Shown: in pieces, positions 8,901 through 11,541 of the stretch
Layout of the letters: every line of letters starts with the position of its first letter
Position numbering within the stretch: position 1 is the first letter of the stretch
Origin: Alphaproteobacteria bacterium
GTDB taxonomy: Bacteria; Pseudomonadota; Alphaproteobacteria; RF32; CAG-239
Length of the DNA: 11,541 nucleotides
Reading direction: 5' to 3'
NCBI GenBank assembly: GCA_017557925.1
Contig: JAFYWO010000035.1
Location: 1-11,541, forward strand
Position numbers and translations under genes: made by a program
The notes under the pieces: generated by a model
The model's input: the letters and a program-made list of their open reading frames with translations, nothing else
Told to the model about the DNA's origin: nothing
Database searches by the model: none

Positions 8901-9352
8901 ATAAACGTGGAACTGCAATTCATAAACTTCTGCAATATATTTCTAATGTAGATGTTGAAAATAGATATATGACATCTATTTTGTTTTTGAAAAAAGAATT
9001 ACCTGATTTAGACGATAATGAATATGATAATATCACAAATGAAGTTCTAACTCTTTGTGAAAAATATTCTTACCTGTTTTCAAAGAATGCTATGTCAGAA
9101 GTTCCTGTTATAGGAGAAATTGATGATAAAATTTTCTCATCAAAAATTGATAAATTGCTTGTAAACGAAAAAGAAGTTATTATCGTTGATTATAAAACAA
9201 ACAGGAAAACTCCCGACAATATTAACGAAGTACCTAAAGTTTATTTATCTCAACTTGATTGCTACAAAAAATTATTAAAAAAAATCTATCCGGATAAAGA
9301 GATTATTACATACTTGTTGTGGACTAATACCTGTAATTTGATGAAAGTATAA
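5984..9352 (+). CDS. addA: AddA, UvrD-family helicase/nuclease subunit of AddAB
   Basis: AddA is the ATP-driven 3'-5' motor and second nuclease of AddAB. With the start chosen it has 1122 residues, near the usual size. Helicase motifs are complete: Walker A ASAGTGKT (33-40), LTYTKAAAVEMNERI, IQTIHSFC, Walker B VDEAQD (410-415), GDRKQSIYSFQGAD (from 450), SFRST, MTVHGSKGLQ, and RRLLYVALTRAEDRL with R863. The C-terminal nuclease has GTAIH (H980), D1056, DYK (D1069, K1071) and QxxxY (Q1090, Y1094). The frame is open from 5861, but an AAGGAG (5969-5974) lies 9 nt before the ATG at 5984 and upstream codons sit deep inside addB; ATG 5978 is the alternative. This gives an 8-nt overlap with addB. It ends LLWTNTCNLMKV, as full-length homologues do. 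A run of seven G at 6790-6796 stands out. Confidence 0.95.
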   Translation: MNKFEKEKNSLEELANKQQMTASNPNLSVWVEASAGTGKTKLLSDRVLRLLLKGVNPSKILCLTYTKAAAVEMNERITKRLSNWAICSANDLENDLSKLLGEDFNNCAKNSLLLNSRTLFAQLLDSPGGMKIQTIHSFCQDILKRFPLEAGISPFFEVLDDRSSNEILQNIKTDILKKTNNNDVLGKEISYLASSISEFKFPEIMKLITDNRNKIDELLKKHKTIQTVINKLEHKLGISSHLTEEEIKNDFFANIDKDTFKECLKAFLKGGKEDQKRGKIFNKIIESNFSIENYELYKNVFFTVEEEKRAHFARKDAIKAYPLILDFMNSEFERISIADNTIKTIKLLCSTKSMLHISKNIIDAYNSYKEMYSLLDYEDLIIKTKSLLENRENTDWVLFKLDGGIDHILVDEAQDTSPNQWAIIRAITKEFFVGQSSYEGNIPRSVLVVGDRKQSIYSFQGADPNEFDKMYDYFLEEYSSFEKVHLDVSFRSTKAIMDCVNLLFEAEDVKKGVVTKGQSVKHCPFRLGEGGSVEIYSLTKQKQENEDSDYGWLIPLERTQKSSPSNLLAKKIAQNIKSMVENKEILASKNRPIRYGDFMFLVQRRNCFVEEFVRACKELEINVAGVDRLKLLEQIATQDLISLGKFLLSPYDDLSLAEVLKSPIFNLDDSDLFKLCYERKGTIFNNMPSFAQYNKILDELNILLNMSKYVRPFELYSYVLSKMDGRKNYISRMGKEVEDVLDEFLNLTIDFEQKNTPSFENFINWISKDEVIIKKEMEQSDNDTVKIMTVHGSKGLQAPIVILADTVRVKKFSRKADFFWEDSLFYFPFSSEYYNAECNNLIDVLSQIDLEEYRRLLYVALTRAEDRLYIAGYTKQKNIKDTSWYSLLENNLKSNVTQIDDDKKIVYKIEQEIPCKTKDKEQEILLQATKDYSYLLTPINAEIPMQKILSPSKDYDGEDEVICSPIEDDGNFYKRGTAIHKLLQYISNVDVENRYMTSILFLKKELPDLDDNEYDNITNEVLTLCEKYSYLFSKNAMSEVPVIGEIDDKIFSSKIDKLLVNEKEVIIVDYKTNRKTPDNINEVPKVYLSQLDCYKKLLKKIYPDKEIITYLLWTNTCNLMKV

Positions 9353-9381
9353 AACTTTGAGAATACAATTAAGTAAAATCT

Positions 9382-9410
9382 TTAATAATTTAATTTAAAT
9401 GATATATTAT
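9382..9410 (+). promoter_or_regulatory. Predicted sigma-70-type promoter for trxA
   Basis: The 90-nt gap after addA is AT-rich and holds no evident terminator. TTAATA (9382-9387, four of six) and TATTAT (9405-9410, five of six) are 17 nt apart, placing a start near 9417 and a short leader before trxA. trxA could therefore be transcribed both on its own and by read-through from addA. Prediction by eye only. Confidence 0.4.
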
Positions 9411-9442
9411 AGTAACAAACATAAATATGAAAGGATACAAGG

Positions 9443-9757
9443 ATGAAATCTATAAATGACAGTCAATTTGAGGACGAAGTTTTAAAAGCAAACGGTTTGG
9501 TTTTGGTTGACTTTTGGGCTGAGTGGTGCGGACCTTGTCGTCAATTAACCCCTGTATTAGAAGAAGTTGATAAAGCTCTTGGGGACAAAGTTAAGATTTG
9601 TAAAATGAATGTTGATGAAGCTCCAAATACTGCGTCTTCATACGAAATCAGAAGTATACCTACAATCTTTTTATTTAAAGATGGTGAAAAAATTGATGCA
9701 AAAATCGGCTTCAACTCTCAAGCAACTATTGAAGATTGGTTGAAGTCTTATATTTAA
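9443..9757 (+). CDS. trxA: Thioredoxin
   Basis: This is a cytoplasmic dithiol reductant for ribonucleotide reductase, methionine sulfoxide reductase and similar partners. The 104-residue single-domain protein has the classical active site WCGPC (28-32, redox C29 and C32), preceded by VDFWAEW, and the cis-proline P73 in SIPT; D23 is the buried aspartate position. No signal peptide is present, so it is cytoplasmic rather than a periplasmic DsbE/TlpA-type protein. An AAAGGA ribosome binding site (9430-9435) sits 7 nt before the ATG. trxA directly after addA is a conserved arrangement in alphaproteobacteria, which supports both identities. It is followed by a strong intrinsic terminator. Confidence 0.97.
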   Translation: MKSINDSQFEDEVLKANGLVLVDFWAEWCGPCRQLTPVLEEVDKALGDKVKICKMNVDEAPNTASSYEIRSIPTIFLFKDGEKIDAKIGFNSQATIEDWLKSYI

Positions 9758-9776
9758 TATAAACTACTTTAATTTC

Positions 9777-9803
9777 AACTCGTCATTCTTGGCGAGTTTT
9801 TTT
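9777..9803 (+). terminator. Intrinsic terminator of trxA
   Basis: AACTCGTC (9777-9784) pairs with GGCGAGTT (9791-9798) as an 8-bp stem with one G-T wobble and a 6-nt loop. The T-run continues from the stem through 9803. It begins 20 nt after the trxA stop and has the standard layout of a Rho-independent terminator. Confidence 0.88.
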
Positions 9804-9814
9804 GTTTTTAAAAC

Positions 9815-9844
9815 AAAAAAGGAGAACCGTAATTCTCCTTTTTT
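9815..9844. terminator. Symmetrical, probably bidirectional terminator between trxA and envZ
   Basis: AAAAAAGGAGAA (9815-9826) is perfectly complementary to TTCTCCTTTTTT (9833-9844), with loop CCGTAA. Each strand ends in a T-run after the GGAGAA/TTCTCC core, so the hairpin can terminate transcripts from either side. It most likely ends the leftward ompR-envZ transcript and backs up the trxA terminator. Confidence 0.8.
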
Positions 9845-9886
9845 ATTTATAATTTCGCTCTAAACACATATTTTCTTATATGTGAA

Positions 9887-11248
9887 TTATAAGGGAATAG
9901 AAATGAGAACCCTCAAGCCTCCTAATTCACTCTTACTTAATTCAATTTTACCACCGTGAGATGATATAATATCACGAGCAATAGACAACCCCAGACCAAC
10001 ACCGCCTGTTTCTTTATTTCTTGACTCATCTATTCTATAAAAAGCTTTGAAAACTTCTTCTCTTTTATCTTCAGGAATACCTGGACCATCATCATCTACG
10101 GTTATCTCTAATTTATTATTATTACTCTCCAACGCAACAGCTATGGTTTTACCATAATTAAAAGCATTAGATATAATATTTGTAACCGCACGTTTTAGAG
10201 CTTGCTCTCTACCTTGAATAGCACTTACTTGGTCATTTGTTGAATAACGAATCATTGCTTTAGTATTTCTAAACTTATTGATAATACTTAAAATAAGTTC
10301 ATTCATATCAACAAAAGAATTTGTTTCAGAACCTTCGCCGGACACAAATGCCAAATATCCGTCCAGCATCTTTTCCATTTCGCTAATATCTTCAATAAAT
10401 TCTTTATTATCTTCGGTTTCAGGCAACATAGCAAGTTGTAAACGCATTCTTGTCAGAGGTGTTCTTAAGTCATGAGAAACACCTGCCAACATTTGCGTTC
10501 TTTCAGATATTTGTTTTTGTATGCGCTCTTTCATTTTGATAAATGCTATACCGGCTTTTCTTACCTCTGAAGAGCCATAAGGCTTAAATGGTGTATTTAT
10601 TCCCTTACCAAAATCTTCAGCCGCTTGAGCCAAAGTTGCTATTGAGCGAACTTGTATGCGTAAGAATAATGTTGCAACAGTAAAGAGCAATAAAGATGTT
10701 CCAATCATCCAAGCAACAAACCCAAAAATAGAGGTGCTAAATATATTTTTTGTTGAAGCTCTAAATCTATACAAGCCAACTTGATTTTCAACTAAAACCA
10801 CAACATCATCTCTACCATTTGCTAAATAAACATTGGTTAAAGCATTTGGAAATTTGTTGTGCAATGATGTTTCCAAAAATCCGGTAACAATTTTATAGTC
10901 ACTATTATAATGAGTATCAGTCTTTACGGATAACTCATTTTCTTTAGTAACAAGTTCCATATCTATCTTATAATTTTTTTTGTATAATTCTTTTATATCT
11001 TCAAGCATTTCAGGATTTTGAGAAGTAACATCTATAGCTACAGCAATATTATTTGACAGATTATCAGATAAACGTTTGCCGACTTTTTCCCAGTTTCCAT
11101 TAAAAAAGGCTACTATTGATACAACTTGAACCAATATCAAAGGAATAAAAATTAACAACATTGTCCTAAAAAACAATGTGTTCGGAAACATCTTCAATTT
11201 TATATACTGTAATAATTTGTCTACTTTATCTGGAAACGTTATGTGCAT
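9887..11248 (-). CDS. envZ: EnvZ-type sensor histidine kinase
   Basis: This inner-membrane kinase autophosphorylates a histidine and passes the phosphate to its OmpR-type partner encoded just upstream. The 453 residues show a cytoplasmic N-terminus, TM1 at about 27-49, a periplasmic sensor of about 120 residues, TM2 at about 172-196, a HAMP linker at about 197-247, an H-box with H259 in GVSHDLRTPLTRMRL (typical of EnvZ), an N-box around N357-N361, the G1 box DDDGPGIP (385-392) and G2 box GVGLGLSIA (416-424). All catalytic elements are present. An AAGGAG ribosome binding site (complement of 11255-11260) sits 6 nt before the ATG, and the gap to ompR is 12 nt. The signal sensed cannot be read from the sequence; the periplasmic domain has no motif I recognise. 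Confidence 0.93.
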   Translation of the reverse strand: MHITFPDKVDKLLQYIKLKMFPNTLFFRTMLLIFIPLILVQVVSIVAFFNGNWEKVGKRLSDNLSNNIAVAIDVTSQNPEMLEDIKELYKKNYKIDMELVTKENELSVKTDTHYNSDYKIVTGFLETSLHNKFPNALTNVYLANGRDDVVVLVENQVGLYRFRASTKNIFSTSIFGFVAWMIGTSLLLFTVATLFLRIQVRSIATLAQAAEDFGKGINTPFKPYGSSEVRKAGIAFIKMKERIQKQISERTQMLAGVSHDLRTPLTRMRLQLAMLPETEDNKEFIEDISEMEKMLDGYLAFVSGEGSETNSFVDMNELILSIINKFRNTKAMIRYSTNDQVSAIQGREQALKRAVTNIISNAFNYGKTIAVALESNNNKLEITVDDDGPGIPEDKREEVFKAFYRIDESRNKETGGVGLGLSIARDIISSHGGKIELSKSELGGLRVLISIPL

Positions 11249-11260
11249 TATACTCTCCTT

Positions 11261-11541
11261 TTATTCTGAAATTAACATATAACCTTTACCCCTTACCGTT
11301 TGTAAGTAACGAGGATTTTTTGTATCTGTTTCTATTTTTTTTCTTAACCGTGTAATTTGAACATCAACAGTTCGTAAATTTTCTGCCACCCCTAATATTT
11401 CTGCTAATTCTTCACGACTATGAACATCGCCGTTTTTTTTACCTAAAATATTTAACAATGTTCTCTCCACAGGTGTAATATGAACAATATCTCCTTTAGT
11501 ATTTGATAATTCACCTTTATCCAAATCATAATACATTTCCC
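11261..11541 (-). CDS. ompR: OmpR-type response regulator, C-terminal DNA-binding part (partial)
   Basis: The frame is open through the right edge, so only the last 93 or so residues are visible; the ATG at 11536 is an internal methionine, since the codon before it is also open (GAA). The visible part is an OmpR/PhoB winged-helix domain: an N-terminal strand region with YYDLDKGEL, LTxxE-like HITPVERTLLNIL, SREELAEILG, recognition helix RTVDVQITRLRKKIE, and wing YLQTVRGKGYML. The receiver domain with its phospho-aspartate lies outside the window. It stands 12 nt upstream of envZ on the same strand, the classic regulator-kinase order. OmpR rather than another subfamily member is inferred from the EnvZ-like partner and the close match of the recognition helix. 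Confidence 0.9.
   Translation of the reverse strand, partial: EMYYDLDKGELSNTKGDIVHITPVERTLLNILGKKNGDVHSREELAEILGVAENLRTVDVQITRLRKKIETDTKNPRYLQTVRGKGYMLISE

Noticed and set aside
1-11541. Recoding of TGA as tryptophan in a low-GC alphaproteobacterium
   Set aside because: Tryptophans in conserved positions are TGG and TGA ends xerD and rdgB at the expected lengths.
1-11541. CRISPR arrays, tRNA or rRNA genes, insertion sequences, prophage or defence genes
   Set aside because: I found no regularly spaced repeats, cloverleaf-like sequence, transposase or defence motif; nearly all the window is explained by conserved genes.

Overview
The window is a stretch of housekeeping chromosome from a low-GC alphaproteobacterium. 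Four things point there: the alphaproteobacterial type of AddB/AddA followed by trxA, a xerD gene divergent from a shikimate-kinase gene, an EnvZ with the H-box typical of that class, and A/T-rich third codon positions. TGA is used as an ordinary stop (xerD, rdgB), so the code is standard. A host-associated or gut lineage is a reasonable guess from the base composition, but the sequence does not prove it.

Layout. Positions 1-1119 are a leftward, tightly coupled group: a 46-residue single-span membrane peptide or lipoprotein candidate, then xerD (dimer-resolution recombinase), then the first 26 codons of an unrecognised gene that runs off the left edge. Both junctions are ATGA stop/start overlaps. 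At about 1120-1208 lies a short divergent promoter region whose two predicted -10 boxes overlap.

Positions 1209-9352 are a rightward five-gene operon: aroK-like kinase, rph (RNase PH), rdgB (non-canonical NTP pyrophosphatase), addB and addA (the two helicase-nuclease subunits for double-strand-break repair). The gaps are 4 nt, then overlaps of 14, 4 and 8 nt, so these genes are very probably one transcript with translational coupling. trxA (thioredoxin) follows after 90 nt with its own plausible promoter and ends in a clear intrinsic terminator. A second, perfectly symmetrical hairpin behind it probably stops the converging transcript. On the right, an OmpR-type regulator (C-terminal part only) and an EnvZ-type sensor kinase form a leftward two-component operon converging on trxA.

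Functionally, AddAB resects broken ends for recombination, RdgB cleans the nucleotide pool, RNase PH trims tRNA 3' ends, XerD resolves chromosome dimers, TrxA supplies reducing power and EnvZ/OmpR senses the envelope. I found no mobile element, CRISPR array, RNA gene, toxin/defence island or clearly new system. The points most worth a second look are the tiny gene coupled to xerD, a shikimate kinase whose usual substrate-binding arginine appears to be glutamate and which lacks its usual aroB neighbour, and the unusual joining of addBA to an aroK-rph-rdgB operon.
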